Positions 8,690-18,100 of a stretch of DNA of 64,000 nt are shown here, piece by piece. The translations under genes were made by a program, and so were the position numbers. The stretch lies in NCBI RefSeq assembly GCF_029277985.1, contig NZ_CP119546.1, positions 3,038,001 through 3,102,000 on the forward strand. The letters are read 5' to 3'. The number at the start of each line of letters is the position of its first letter. The stretch's first letter is position 1. This DNA comes from Providencia stuartii. GTDB taxonomy: Bacteria > Pseudomonadota > Gammaproteobacteria > Enterobacterales > Enterobacteriaceae. The notes under the pieces were generated by a model, which was not told where the DNA came from, made no database searches, and worked only from the letters and a program-made list of their open reading frames with translations.

Positions 8690-11600
8690 TCAACGTGGGT
8701 CAACAAGGTCACCCACAACATCGGAGGTATTCAGAAAGATATTATTAGGCAAGCGGAACTGCTGGAGTTTTAACAAGGCCAGTGGACCACTGTCGAGTTC
8801 ACTGCGTAAAATAAATCGTAATGTTCCGCCCCCTTTCGTGCGCCACACCAACTGATAACGGCTACTGTCGAGTTGTGTAACTTCGGCTTGCTCTAATAAG
8901 CGTATCAATCCCCAATTACCTTGATAGTTTGCGTAGATTTGCATTCCCGAACGCACACTTTGCCAATTGAGCGTCACGCCCGGATAATAGCTTTCCCCCG
9001 GCCAGATAAAACTTTTCCAACTTTCCATTTGGTTGAAGTAATCCAGTTTTTGACCATCAAGAACCAGCTGAACTTGAGCGACACCTTTGGACGGTCTCGC
9101 CATCAATTCAAATCGAATATTGGCATCACCTTGTGCAAACACAATGTCAGCGATATCCGCCAACTGATTAATGGCTTTGAGGAATTCCGGGTTGATGGTT
9201 AAGCCTTGGCTCATCGACGGGTCTACCACCCAGCGATTGCCTTCTTTATGGACAATGCCCCCCAGATTGCTTTTGATGAATTGATCTATTCTCCCTGAAT
9301 CACTACGTAAGAATTGGGCAAGTAACGGTAATGACGCATCACTCCCTGTCGCGTTGAACGGATAACGCCCTGCAAAAGCTTTGTTCCATTGTGCCACGAT
9401 GGTGGTTTGCCAGCGGGTATTAAGGTTATCCGCAGCTGGCGATAAGATTTGTCGCCACGCTTGTTCTAACGGCTGCACAAACAGAGACTGCCCAAAGCTG
9501 TTCCATTCTTGCCCTAAACTGGCTGCCACTAAGTTGCTGTAATCCAAGGTGTCAGTTAAATCGATAGTTTTACCTTGAAAAACCGTTTGCGCTAACATTT
9601 TTGCCATCGCTTGCGGATCTGACGCATTACTCACTTGCTGTAATTTCAGACGGACTTGGGTGACACGAGCCAGCCACGATTGGAAACTGAGATTGCCATT
9701 TTTCCCGGTACCATCCTTACCGTCCATCATCTCCAGGATCGGACCAAATACGTCATCCAGCGGGCCTTTAGGCGCTTGGTTTTGTTCAATAAATTGCTTA
9801 ACGTGCTTTTTCTTGTCTAGCAATTTCACCGCAGAATCCACAATATTATCGGCAAGCGCCTCGGTTTTTTGCCCCGTCTTACCTTGCCACGCTAAGGTGT
9901 TCATTAACGCCACCAGTGGGGATTGGCGTACATCAGCTAACACATTCAGCTGCGCAATCACTTCCGATAACGAATCCGCTTGGTGCCATTGAATGCTGTT
10001 GATCATATTGAGCCAACTGTTACCGAAGTCCACGAAATAGCGCTCTGTGAGTCGGGCTTTTAAAGCTTCGGGTGAGACCTCGTTATCCACCGCTTGGGTC
10101 TTATCGGTTAATACCCAGTCGATTTCATTACGGCGTTTATTGACGACCTCATCAATGGCGGCTTTGACTTGCTCTTCCCACGCCTGCCGGGTAAACACGC
10201 CAGGGACTATTTCATCGGTGCTAAATAACAGTTGTGCATCGGTATCACCCACCATGTCCATTAAGGTTAAATCGGGCCAATTGCTGGCAACTTGTTTTAA
10301 GACTTCTTGATACAGACCCGCTTCCGCATTTTGTTGACCGATTTGTTTTAACAAAATCTTACGCGTGGTGTTTACCAAGGTCATGTCGGGTTTGAGAGAC
10401 AGTTCAGAATGCTTAGGAAGATTGTCTGCCCAGAACTGAAATAGCGATGGGGCGAGATGTTGCCATTCCCCTTTCGAAACGCCACTACGTTCAGGCCAAA
10501 TCGTCAAGAGATTTTGTGTGAGCCAAGTGGTATCAACGTGGTCGGTTGAAGCTAACATCAGATAGAGTTTCAAGGCGTTGTAGGCTAGCTGTGTATTTTG
10601 TTCCCGTGCACTGCTCGCTGGCGGTAATGCGACATACGCCGCTAATTGCATTTTTAGCTCATCCATCGTCGCGGCTTTCATTAACGCTTGATGATTTTGT
10701 GTATATAGCGGCCAGAGCCTTGCTAAAGTTTGGCTGTCTTGATTTAACCCAAAACGGGTGTACCACGGTGCCCCATGCGTTTTACGGTATTGCAGACGGG
10801 CAATGTCTTCTTGAAGCACATACTGATTTTTCAAACGCTCCCCGAGTGGAACTTGTTTATCTGCGGCAATGCGAGCGGTTTCTTCTGCATGCCGAATAGC
10901 GGTTTGGTTCACGATGAATGACGTGATTGCGCCTGCACACCACAACAATAATAAGGTGAGGATGGTAACCTGAGCGGCTTGCCTTGCATTCCAACCTAAT
11001 TTTTTGGCTTTGAGGCCGGATGCGGTATTGAAGAAGGTTTGCCAGACGGATGAACTCCCAAGCGCATTACTCTGGCGGTGAGGAAAGCGTTGCTCCGCGC
11101 TGAGGATCACCCCTTGAACCTGTAATGAAGCATGCCCTGCCATGATGTGTTGGAGTAATGCTCCCAATTGAGATTGGAGTTGTTTTTGTAACTGCTCACT
11201 GATACGCAATAGCCAACTCTGCTGAGGTGATTGCAATAGCACTTCCATGCCCGCGTCCCGCAAAGGTGTGACTAAGTCAGTTAAATCTGCGACGGCCTGT
11301 TCAGGTGTTGCCCTTGACTGAAAAACAGCACCAATGGGCGATGATGTGCCACTTTCTTCCTTCCATAGCGACTTTTCAATTAACCATAACCAAACGGGCA
11401 CACGCCAACCCAGCGATGAAGACAGCTGTTGATGGCGGCGTAAAACATTATCTCGCTCAACCTGCGTAGGCAGAGATGGTAAGTCAAACACAAGAACACA
11501 ACCATCTAATGGACGCGTTGGGCTCACGGCTTGGATTGATGAAAGATACTCATCACTTAAACTTTGTTCTGGTGCTCCACCGTAAAATAACACCACGCCA

Positions 11601-12073
11601 TCCTGTTCTTGCCAACCCTCTTGCTTTAATCCAGGGGTCGCGAATTCAATCTCCGCATCTTGCCCTTGAACCAACAATAATTTGACCTTGCGTCGCCAAA
11701 AGCGCCCATAGCGTAATCGAAGGTGATCTTGTATCGCATTGGCATCAATGACCGCCTCACCCTGCTCGTCATCGAATCCAATCACGGAGGCATTTTTTGA
11801 TAATTGCTGTTGCTTATTTTTACCCCATTGAACATACAGCCCGGATTTTCCAGAGAGCATAAACAGCTTTTCGGTGATCCAGCCCAATAGCAGAACGAAT
11901 ACAGCGACCAAACAACTCACGGTTAAAATGCGATCGCCCTCATAAGGGCCTAATCCGAGGGATGACGCCATCGATTCAGGAAAAGCGTAAAATAAGAAAG
12001 CCACAATGATAATTAAAAAAATCAACACGACGGCGGTGGTACCCATCAATGTTTTTACTTTCACCTTAGACAT
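8690..12073 (-). CDS. tssM: TssM (IcmF-like) inner-membrane protein, no recognisable Walker A motif
   Basis: This 1127-residue protein spans the inner membrane. Two hydrophobic segments lie near residues 11-31 and 49-68 and a third near 370-390 (VTILTLLLLWCAGAITSFIVN). A large periplasmic region follows, ending in a beta-rich TssJ-binding part. The cytosolic segment between the second and third membrane spans usually carries an NTPase-like domain with a GxxGxGKT loop. Here the equivalent stretch near residues 131-145 reads LLLVQGQDAEIEF, so no P-loop is recognisable. It overlaps the upstream 407-residue membrane protein gene by 8 bases. It should form the periplasmic channel with TssJ and TssL. 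Confidence 0.92.
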   Translation of the reverse strand: MSKVKVKTLMGTTAVVLIFLIIIVAFLFYAFPESMASSLGLGPYEGDRILTVSCLVAVFVLLLGWITEKLFMLSGKSGLYVQWGKNKQQQLSKNASVIGFDDEQGEAVIDANAIQDHLRLRYGRFWRRKVKLLLVQGQDAEIEFATPGLKQEGWQEQDGVVLFYGGAPEQSLSDEYLSSIQAVSPTRPLDGCVLVFDLPSLPTQVERDNVLRRHQQLSSSLGWRVPVWLWLIEKSLWKEESGTSSPIGAVFQSRATPEQAVADLTDLVTPLRDAGMEVLLQSPQQSWLLRISEQLQKQLQSQLGALLQHIMAGHASLQVQGVILSAEQRFPHRQSNALGSSSVWQTFFNTASGLKAKKLGWNARQAAQVTILTLLLLWCAGAITSFIVNQTAIRHAEETARIAADKQVPLGERLKNQYVLQEDIARLQYRKTHGAPWYTRFGLNQDSQTLARLWPLYTQNHQALMKAATMDELKMQLAAYVALPPASSAREQNTQLAYNALKLYLMLASTDHVDTTWLTQNLLTIWPERSGVSKGEWQHLAPSLFQFWADNLPKHSELSLKPDMTLVNTTRKILLKQIGQQNAEAGLYQEVLKQVASNWPDLTLMDMVGDTDAQLLFSTDEIVPGVFTRQAWEEQVKAAIDEVVNKRRNEIDWVLTDKTQAVDNEVSPEALKARLTERYFVDFGNSWLNMINSIQWHQADSLSEVIAQLNVLADVRQSPLVALMNTLAWQGKTGQKTEALADNIVDSAVKLLDKKKHVKQFIEQNQAPKGPLDDVFGPILEMMDGKDGTGKNGNLSFQSWLARVTQVRLKLQQVSNASDPQAMAKMLAQTVFQGKTIDLTDTLDYSNLVAASLGQEWNSFGQSLFVQPLEQAWRQILSPAADNLNTRWQTTIVAQWNKAFAGRYPFNATGSDASLPLLAQFLRSDSGRIDQFIKSNLGGIVHKEGNRWVVDPSMSQGLTINPEFLKAINQLADIADIVFAQGDANIRFELMARPSKGVAQVQLVLDGQKLDYFNQMESWKSFIWPGESYYPGVTLNWQSVRSGMQIYANYQGNWGLIRLLEQAEVTQLDSSRYQLVWRTKGGGTLRFILRSELDSGPLALLKLQQFRLPNNIFLNTSDVVGDLVDPR

Positions 12074-13289
12074 GTCTTGTGCTTTCCTTATTATTGTCTG
12101 TTTGGCGTGAAATCACCGTTATCCAAATTTCGTCATCTTCGTGCTTAGGTTGAATTGCTATCAGCTGGGCAGCAGAAGCATTGTCTTGGTTCAAACTGGC
12201 CTCGGCTAAGGCCGTGGCTATCCAAGGCGCCGTTTTTCCTGTATTCCCTAGAACCGGGTCAATCATTTTATTGGCCTTGCTCATGCTAAATTGCAACTGG
12301 TTGTGTTCGCAGGCTTTGCTCCAGTCCCCCTCTTCGTCTACTGACTGCCCTGCAACCCATGCCGCAGAGATCGTTTCAGGGGGGACATTTCCCCATAACA
12401 TGGCTTGAGATAAACCTTGAGACAGATTGTCATGGCCACTTTTTTCTGGGCGATGAAAGCGAGTGGTGCAAGGGATATCGTGGATTGGTCGATTGCTCAA
12501 GAGAATACAGCCGATGGCCTCACCGTCATCATCCACAGGCTTCGAGTTATATCCAATAGATACAATCAGTAATAGGGAAGGAATATCCCAACGGGTATCT
12601 AACCATGCATCGATGGCCTCTAGTCCTTGCCCCGATATAAGACGAAAAACGTGTGAGCTTTGTTTTTTTAAGGTTTCCAACAAGATTGACTCAGTTAGTG
12701 GCTGTAACGCACTATCGATTTCCAATACGCAGTAACAAGGGATATCATCGGGGATTTTTTGTAATATCGGTTGAATTTTTACTGCGATGTTATTGATGCA
12801 GTCGGTGAGCATCAACATCGAGTCTGGCTGGTCAAACGCCGCTAAAGGCGCATAACGAAGAGGCTGAGAGCCTGAACGAAAAGGTTGTAACGCCACAAAG
12901 GGAACCGATTTGTTGATCGCTTCAAGGCTGCGATTTGCACCTTGCCCCGCAGGCGTTTCAATATAAGCATCCAATAAATAGGCGAATCGCTGACCGCGTT
13001 TGATTTCAGATTGGATCAGTGTTTCGCGTTCGTCATTCCACGTGCTTGCAGCCACCTGTTGCATTTTATACGCCATCCGCCGCGCACCGAAGGCTAAACC
13101 CCAACCACAAATAGGTAATCCCACGGCAATAAACCAAAAAATTAATCCCGTTCTGTCTTTTGTCCAAAACCATAAGGTCAGCGCAAAACCCATAAATACG
13201 ATAATCAATAACGCCACTAACCAGCGGCGTGTATTAGGACGAGGCACTTTCGCGGCAGCAGGCGGAATGGTGTTAAGCCAAACAGGCAT
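12066..13289 (-). CDS. T6SS-associated inner-membrane protein of unknown role
   Basis: This 407-residue protein has two hydrophobic segments near residues 23-43 and 50-68, then a roughly 330-residue soluble domain. It occurs between PAAR and tssM; similar uncharacterised proteins are found at this position in other enterobacterial T6SS clusters, as I recall. The soluble part has scattered strand-helix blocks (SLLLIVSIGYNSKPVDDDGEA, AAWVAGQSVDEEGDW) but no catalytic motif I can identify. Its 8-base overlap with tssM suggests coupled translation and possibly direct interaction with TssM, whose own nucleotide-binding loop is missing. A membrane-complex accessory role is inference from position only. 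Confidence 0.7.
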   Translation of the reverse strand: MPVWLNTIPPAAAKVPRPNTRRWLVALLIIVFMGFALTLWFWTKDRTGLIFWFIAVGLPICGWGLAFGARRMAYKMQQVAASTWNDERETLIQSEIKRGQRFAYLLDAYIETPAGQGANRSLEAINKSVPFVALQPFRSGSQPLRYAPLAAFDQPDSMLMLTDCINNIAVKIQPILQKIPDDIPCYCVLEIDSALQPLTESILLETLKKQSSHVFRLISGQGLEAIDAWLDTRWDIPSLLLIVSIGYNSKPVDDDGEAIGCILLSNRPIHDIPCTTRFHRPEKSGHDNLSQGLSQAMLWGNVPPETISAAWVAGQSVDEEGDWSKACEHNQLQFSMSKANKMIDPVLGNTGKTAPWIATALAEASLNQDNASAAQLIAIQPKHEDDEIWITVISRQTDNNKESTRHV

Positions 13290-13290
13290 G

Positions 13291-13554
13291 TCAGCCTACC
13301 TTGGCAGGGGAAAAGGAGCTGATTAAGGTGCAGCCGCAACCGCATTTATGCCCCTGAAAAGCGACAGGTATCCCGTTATCGAGGTAGTTAGGGTTCCCTT
13401 CAATGATGGTCGTGGGACCATGACCTTTTTTCGGGCAAGAAACCTGATCGCCTTTGCGTGCCACCCCAATGCCCCCGAATTTCATGGTGTCAGAGCCCGT
13501 TAGCACGGTGCCACCGTGGGTGGTTTTATCCCCTTTACGAATAATTTGTTGCAT
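13291..13554 (-). CDS. PAAR-repeat spike tip protein
   Basis: This 87-residue protein is a bare PAAR domain with no toxin extension. It shows the repeated GD-HGG-TG pattern (KGDKTTHGGTVLTGS, VARKGDQVSCPKKGHG) and a C-terminal AFQGHKCGCGCTLIS block whose His and Cys residues fit the zinc site at the cone tip. PAAR proteins cap the VgrG trimer, sharpen the spike and can help recruit cargo. It starts 34 bases after the stop of a small exported protein gene and ends one base before the next gene. It could cap either VgrG of this operon. Confidence 0.9.
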   Translation of the reverse strand: MQQIIRKGDKTTHGGTVLTGSDTMKFGGIGVARKGDQVSCPKKGHGPTTIIEGNPNYLDNGIPVAFQGHKCGCGCTLISSFSPAKVG

Positions 13555-13588
13555 GGTTTAGTCCTTTAATTTTTAACCGAGTCATTGC

Positions 13589-13963
13589 TTAATAAGCTAC
13601 GTTATCGTTTAAACACAATTTATAGGCTTTTAAATATTGATGATTAAACGTTAAATTCACCGTGTTATCTGGATCAAATGTAATATCATGCAAGGTATTA
13701 TTCATTTTATTAAAATAGACCCAGCCTATTGTTCCTGTTCCAATCGTCTCTATAAAAAGCTTTGCTCGGATAAAATCATCATTATCTTCGTCAATAATTA
13801 AATTAATATCCGCAGAATTTACTTTCCATTGTGATAAATCAAAGTTACTACTTCTGACAAGTTCTGTAATATAATCATAGCATTGTTCATGACGCTCAGC
13901 ATTTGCACCGTAACTGAATAAAACTAACATCGATGCGATTCCAGATAAAACAAACGTTTTCAT
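13589..13963 (-). CDS. Small exported protein, candidate T6SS immunity protein
   Basis: This 124-residue protein has a clear Sec signal peptide (positive N-terminus, hydrophobic core, cleavage after ANA near residue 22). The mature part is acidic (NLIIDEDNDDF) with two Cys residues (positions 28 and 117) that could form a disulfide. I do not recognise the family. It is the third of three consecutive exported proteins downstream of the peptidoglycan-hydrolase effector, in AT-rich DNA unlike the flanking tss genes. Periplasmic location beside an effector that should act on peptidoglycan makes an immunity role plausible. That is inference from context, not from sequence similarity. Confidence 0.6.
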   Translation of the reverse strand: MKTFVLSGIASMLVLFSYGANAERHEQCYDYITELVRSSNFDLSQWKVNSADINLIIDEDNDDFIRAKLFIETIGTGTIGWVYFNKMNNTLHDITFDPDNTVNLTFNHQYLKAYKLCLNDNVAY

Positions 13964-13967
13964 CCGA

Positions 13968-14366
13968 TTAATTCCTTGGTAGTTTTTTCAGTGGGTGCCA
14001 AACATCGTTGTAGAATAATGGGCTTTTTACAAAATATTTACCATTAGCCCTTTTAATGGTAAATTGTGGTGGGTTTTCGTCACACTTATCCTCATTATTT
14101 TTATTGTAAATCAATTCAATTTCATTTTTATTGTGCTGAATGTCATAATTTCCATCACACCGAAAAAGTTCATGCCAAGATGATATGGATAATTTTGCCG
14201 TTCTATTGTCAATAAAATTGAACGTCCAATTAATAAAAGATGTGTTACCATCATTTAATTTTTCACCTGTATATTCATATGAGTATGCACCGCGGATGTT
14301 TTGCACCGAATAAGATGAAAAAGAGACGGCCATTAATAATGCCGCTGTATAAATTCTATTTAGCAA
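13968..14366 (-). CDS. Small exported protein, candidate T6SS immunity protein
   Basis: This 132-residue protein has a Sec signal peptide ending near residue 20 (SFSSYS, cleavage site not certain). The mature domain looks like a small beta barrel or sandwich (INWTFNFIDNRTAKLSISSW) with Cys residues that may pair (RCDGNYD and DKCDENP). I do not recognise a family. The gene ends four bases before the next exported-protein gene, so the two are probably co-translated. Together with the 183-residue protein upstream it forms a run of unrelated periplasmic proteins behind one effector gene, as expected for accumulated immunity genes. Confidence 0.6.
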   Translation of the reverse strand: MLNRIYTAALLMAVSFSSYSVQNIRGAYSYEYTGEKLNDGNTSFINWTFNFIDNRTAKLSISSWHELFRCDGNYDIQHNKNEIELIYNKNNEDKCDENPPQFTIKRANGKYFVKSPLFYNDVWHPLKKLPRN

Positions 14367-14580
14367 CCTGCTATTCCTTTTTAATTACGTTATTTATTAT
14401 ATATTACACGCTTGACTTTAGATTGACGCTTATACCTAACCTTGCTGTATCGTACACTAATTTAATTGACAAAATCACCTCAACCATTTAATCATCAATG
14501 TGATGATTTTCCTTATCTTGAAATTTTCGCAAAAAGACTTCGATATTAAGCTGTAATATACATGTCTTCAAGAAAGATGA
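14367..14580. other. AT-rich gap between two candidate immunity genes
   Basis: This 214-base gap interrupts the otherwise tight operon. It contains an 8-base inverted repeat AATCATCA/TGATGATT at 14490-14508 and a weaker TCTTGAA/TTCAAGA pair further right. No coding frame on the minus strand resembles its neighbours. It could be the remnant of a lost immunity gene or hold an internal promoter; neither can be shown from the sequence. Confidence 0.4.
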
Positions 14581-15132
14581 TTATTGAACTGAATATAAAT
14601 ATTCAGGGCAACTGCTTTCAACATCGTAACCGAGATAGTAGTATAATTTAAGGTTGTTAGGCTTATTTTTATCATAAAAGTAAAGCCCTTCCGTGCTTAA
14701 GCAAGTCGCAAGCTTTAAAGTGTGATTATTATAATTTACAGTGAAACTTGATGGATCTTGGGCAGTGAAATGGATTTTCACCTTGTGACCCTTATCATAA
14801 ATATAGGCAAAAAATATACCATCACTATCGTCATGTAGTTTCTTTTTGTAATTATATTTAACTAACGGTAAATTATTTATCAAATTATATCCATCATTTC
14901 CTTTTTCGGTTTTTTGAAAGTCATTCCCATTCATATTGTAACACTTAAATTCACTGTTGTTATATTGATTATTTACACAAGCTGTAACCATTTTATTGTT
15001 TAAGTCATTTTCAGTTGAGTACAGTATTTTTTCATTTGGTGAATAGGAAAAAAAACCAATGCTTAATGAATTATCATTCATCGCATAAGTCATGCCGCTA
15101 AATAATAATATAATTAATAGTTTATAGTTCAT
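14581..15132 (-). CDS. Exported protein directly downstream of effector, likely cognate immunity protein
   Basis: This 183-residue protein begins with a short Sec signal peptide (hydrophobic residues 4-13, likely cleavage after TYA at 17). The mature part is Asn, Tyr and Lys rich with several strands (DGIFFAYIYDKGHKVKIHF) and Cys residues in the middle and near the end (TCVNNQ-like, LATCLS, SSCPEY). I do not recognise the family. It starts 29 bases after the effector stop, the usual slot for an immunity gene, and its periplasmic destination matches the predicted target of the effector, peptidoglycan. Of the three exported proteins here it is the best candidate for the cognate antidote. Confidence 0.65.
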   Translation of the reverse strand: MNYKLLIILLFSGMTYAMNDNSLSIGFFSYSPNEKILYSTENDLNNKMVTACVNNQYNNSEFKCYNMNGNDFQKTEKGNDGYNLINNLPLVKYNYKKKLHDDSDGIFFAYIYDKGHKVKIHFTAQDPSSFTVNYNNHTLKLATCLSTEGLYFYDKNKPNNLKLYYYLGYDVESSCPEYLYSVQ

Positions 15133-15161
15133 ATGATTAAACTCCCATTTTAATAAAAGAT

Positions 15162-18100
15162 TTATGCACCATCATCCGACCAATGCGGTTCATCAACAAC
15201 TAATTTAATGACCCCAAAAGATGCCCCTGCATCAAAAAGATTTTTCAAATTTTTAATTGGAACGTTTGCACCACTGCCGTTAATCAAGCTTTTTCCAATT
15301 ATATTCGTAATCGTCATATCAATAGCTCTTCTCTGGGTGTGCCTAGAGGTCAATGATGGTTTATATTTAATGACATATGCCCTATCCATTTGCTGCGCAG
15401 CTTTTTTTGCTGATGCTAAATCACCATTGTGCGTCCAATCAATATTGACTCCTTCTTTTTCTGGAACTTTACTCGGGTCAAAATTTTCCCGCGAGATGGC
15501 ATATGCATAGTGCATAAGGTAAGCGCGTTCTGGTGGTCTGAATGTGGCAGAAATTCTTACATTTCCCCCTGCATCTCTTATAGCTTGTATAAAGCGGGTG
15601 ACAGAGGAAGAAAAATCAGGTGTCAAGTCATTAACATCGACGCTTGTCGGAAATCGACTAACCCAGTGTACGCCACTAGGTTCTTTTATTTTTATTGTAT
15701 TATCCTGTTCAGCGAAGCATGTACAATTATTTATTAATTGTTGGCCTTCCGATATAAGTCTATTTAATCTAACAAGCAACTCATTTCTTGTTATTTTACC
15801 ATCACTATTACCGTCTTTTGTGTCTATACTTTTATTCGCTTCATAAAAGTTTTTTCCACTTAATTTGTCTTTTTCTACACTGTACATAATGTAGTCGTTA
15901 TCTTTACCCACAGCTTCAGGACAAAAAATATACAAATAAATATCTTCAGGAGATTTAACTCTGTTCAATATTAATTTATTGCAGAGAAAATATAGTTTCA
16001 CAACATCTAGTTGCTCCAATTCATCCATTAATGCAAGATCTTGTTTTGTATATCTTTTGTTATTAATGTTATTTATCTGAGTTATTGCTTCACCTGTAAA
16101 TTGAATTAGACCTACGGCATTATTTTTAGCAATCGAAGGATCCGAGATTATATTTTCTCTAGGTACTCCTTGATATCTTTTTTTTGTTTTTCCACTTGAA
16201 TCAGTATATGGAAGTAATTTTATCACTGAAGATGAAAACGTTCTTGATGTTTCCGCTGCAATACACGCCATTAAAACATTGGCATAATCATACTTTTTCT
16301 CCTCCCCCCATAGTTCAGAACAGATTCGTAAAATTTTTCGTCTAAATTCGCATCCTTTGGTGTTTCCAAGTTTTTCTGAAACAGTTTTACCCCATATTAA
16401 TTTGACGCATTCATAATCTGTTTTAATTGCCGATAAAAAAACTAACGGATGCATATGCCACACTTCAGGACCGATTTTTTCATTAGTCACATCCTGCATC
16501 CAAACCATACTATCAAGAAACTCTTCGCTGTAAGAACGCCATAAGGGCGCTTCTTCACTGAGTATATTTAAAAATTTTTGCCAAACACTATCGCTTTTCT
16601 TGTAATACCAATCACTAGGGTGTTTGACTATGGTTTTATTGACGATATGGGAAAACATCGGGTTATGAAAAGCGCGGCGGTATTCCTCGGGTGAGTAAGT
16701 TTCTTGTTTATCCGATTTAATCTTATTAATTAGTCGCTGATAATTATGGGCGATAATTCCTTTTTGCGGCACAGAGGAACCCGTGATTTCGGCTTTAATA
16801 TTTTCATAAACTGAGCTGATAAATTCGACTTGGGGTTGCACATGACCATTTAAGTGGTCAAATGCATCTGCATTTGCAACTAAGGCTTTAAATCCTAACT
16901 CTGCAAGGTCGCATTGGGAAAGAAATTTTGAGTATTGGGCGATATTTTCTTTAATAAGTTGGTCTTGATGCCCCATAGCCCCGAGCTCATTTGTTTTTTT
17001 GCCTAATGCTCCGAAAGCTGACTCTTGTAATTTTTTCTTGTCAGTTTCGTTGAGCTCATTTAACGTTATTTTCGGTATTGCCCCTAAATATTCTGGTAGC
17101 AAGTAAAACTCTTTATTATCTTTGCCTTTTTCTGTTTTTAACTCACTCAGTTTAAATATTTTTTCCCACTCAACCACGCGTTCTGTTTTTATAAAATCAT
17201 CACCTTGCTTGTCCCACAGCATTAAATCGGGCAAACATTTTAAATACTGGGGCTTATCATGCCCAATCTTTTCTGGATTTTGCAAAAATTGAGGCAAATT
17301 GTCATCGGCACTAAAACACTCTATATGGACTTGATAGCGTGAATCAATCCCTTGTTCTTTAGGCGCTTGATAGAAGCCCATATGGCCAATACTATCGCCT
17401 GCCTTAATGGTTGTTGGTGTCGTTAAACTGACCACCTTATCAAATTGCATCATTTCTTTGGCAGGGCTGACTAACTGTTGCCACCAACTCGGCTCTATCT
17501 CAGGCAAAATGTTATTGTTATCCACCAACGTCCAACATTGGTCTCCCACGTTTAATTTTGATGTGCCTGCTATTTTTTCAATTGTCACCAAGCCATAAAG
17601 TCGCCCATTCACTGCTTTAAGCTGGCGTTGACTATCATGTTTATCCCAAGAAACAATGGAGCCTTTTGGTAGCGCGTCTAATTTGTTCTGGTCTTTATAA
17701 GTATTCGTGCCAGCAACCGCTTTCCATTCTGGTGAATAAGTCGGCAGCTTATCTTGTGTAATCCATGAGGGATTGGCTTGATAGGCGGAATATGGAGCAA
17801 GGTGCATATAGAGGGTATAAAAGTGCAGTCCGCTCTTTTGTGTTTCACCGGGTTGGATATAGTGGCGCACCAATACAAATGAACCAGATAAATTTAAATT
17901 ACCGTTTTTCCAACCTAGAGGTAGATAATCTTTATTCATTCTATAGGCAACGATTTCTCCATCCGCCATACAGCGAATAGCTTGCTGCCCTTTATAAGGA
18001 ATAGGGAAACTCGCCTTTTCGGTGATGGCATTACCACTTAAGGCACACCAAGGCGTAGTCGCATTGGTAATATGGATACCGCTGTGCCACATTCCATTAC

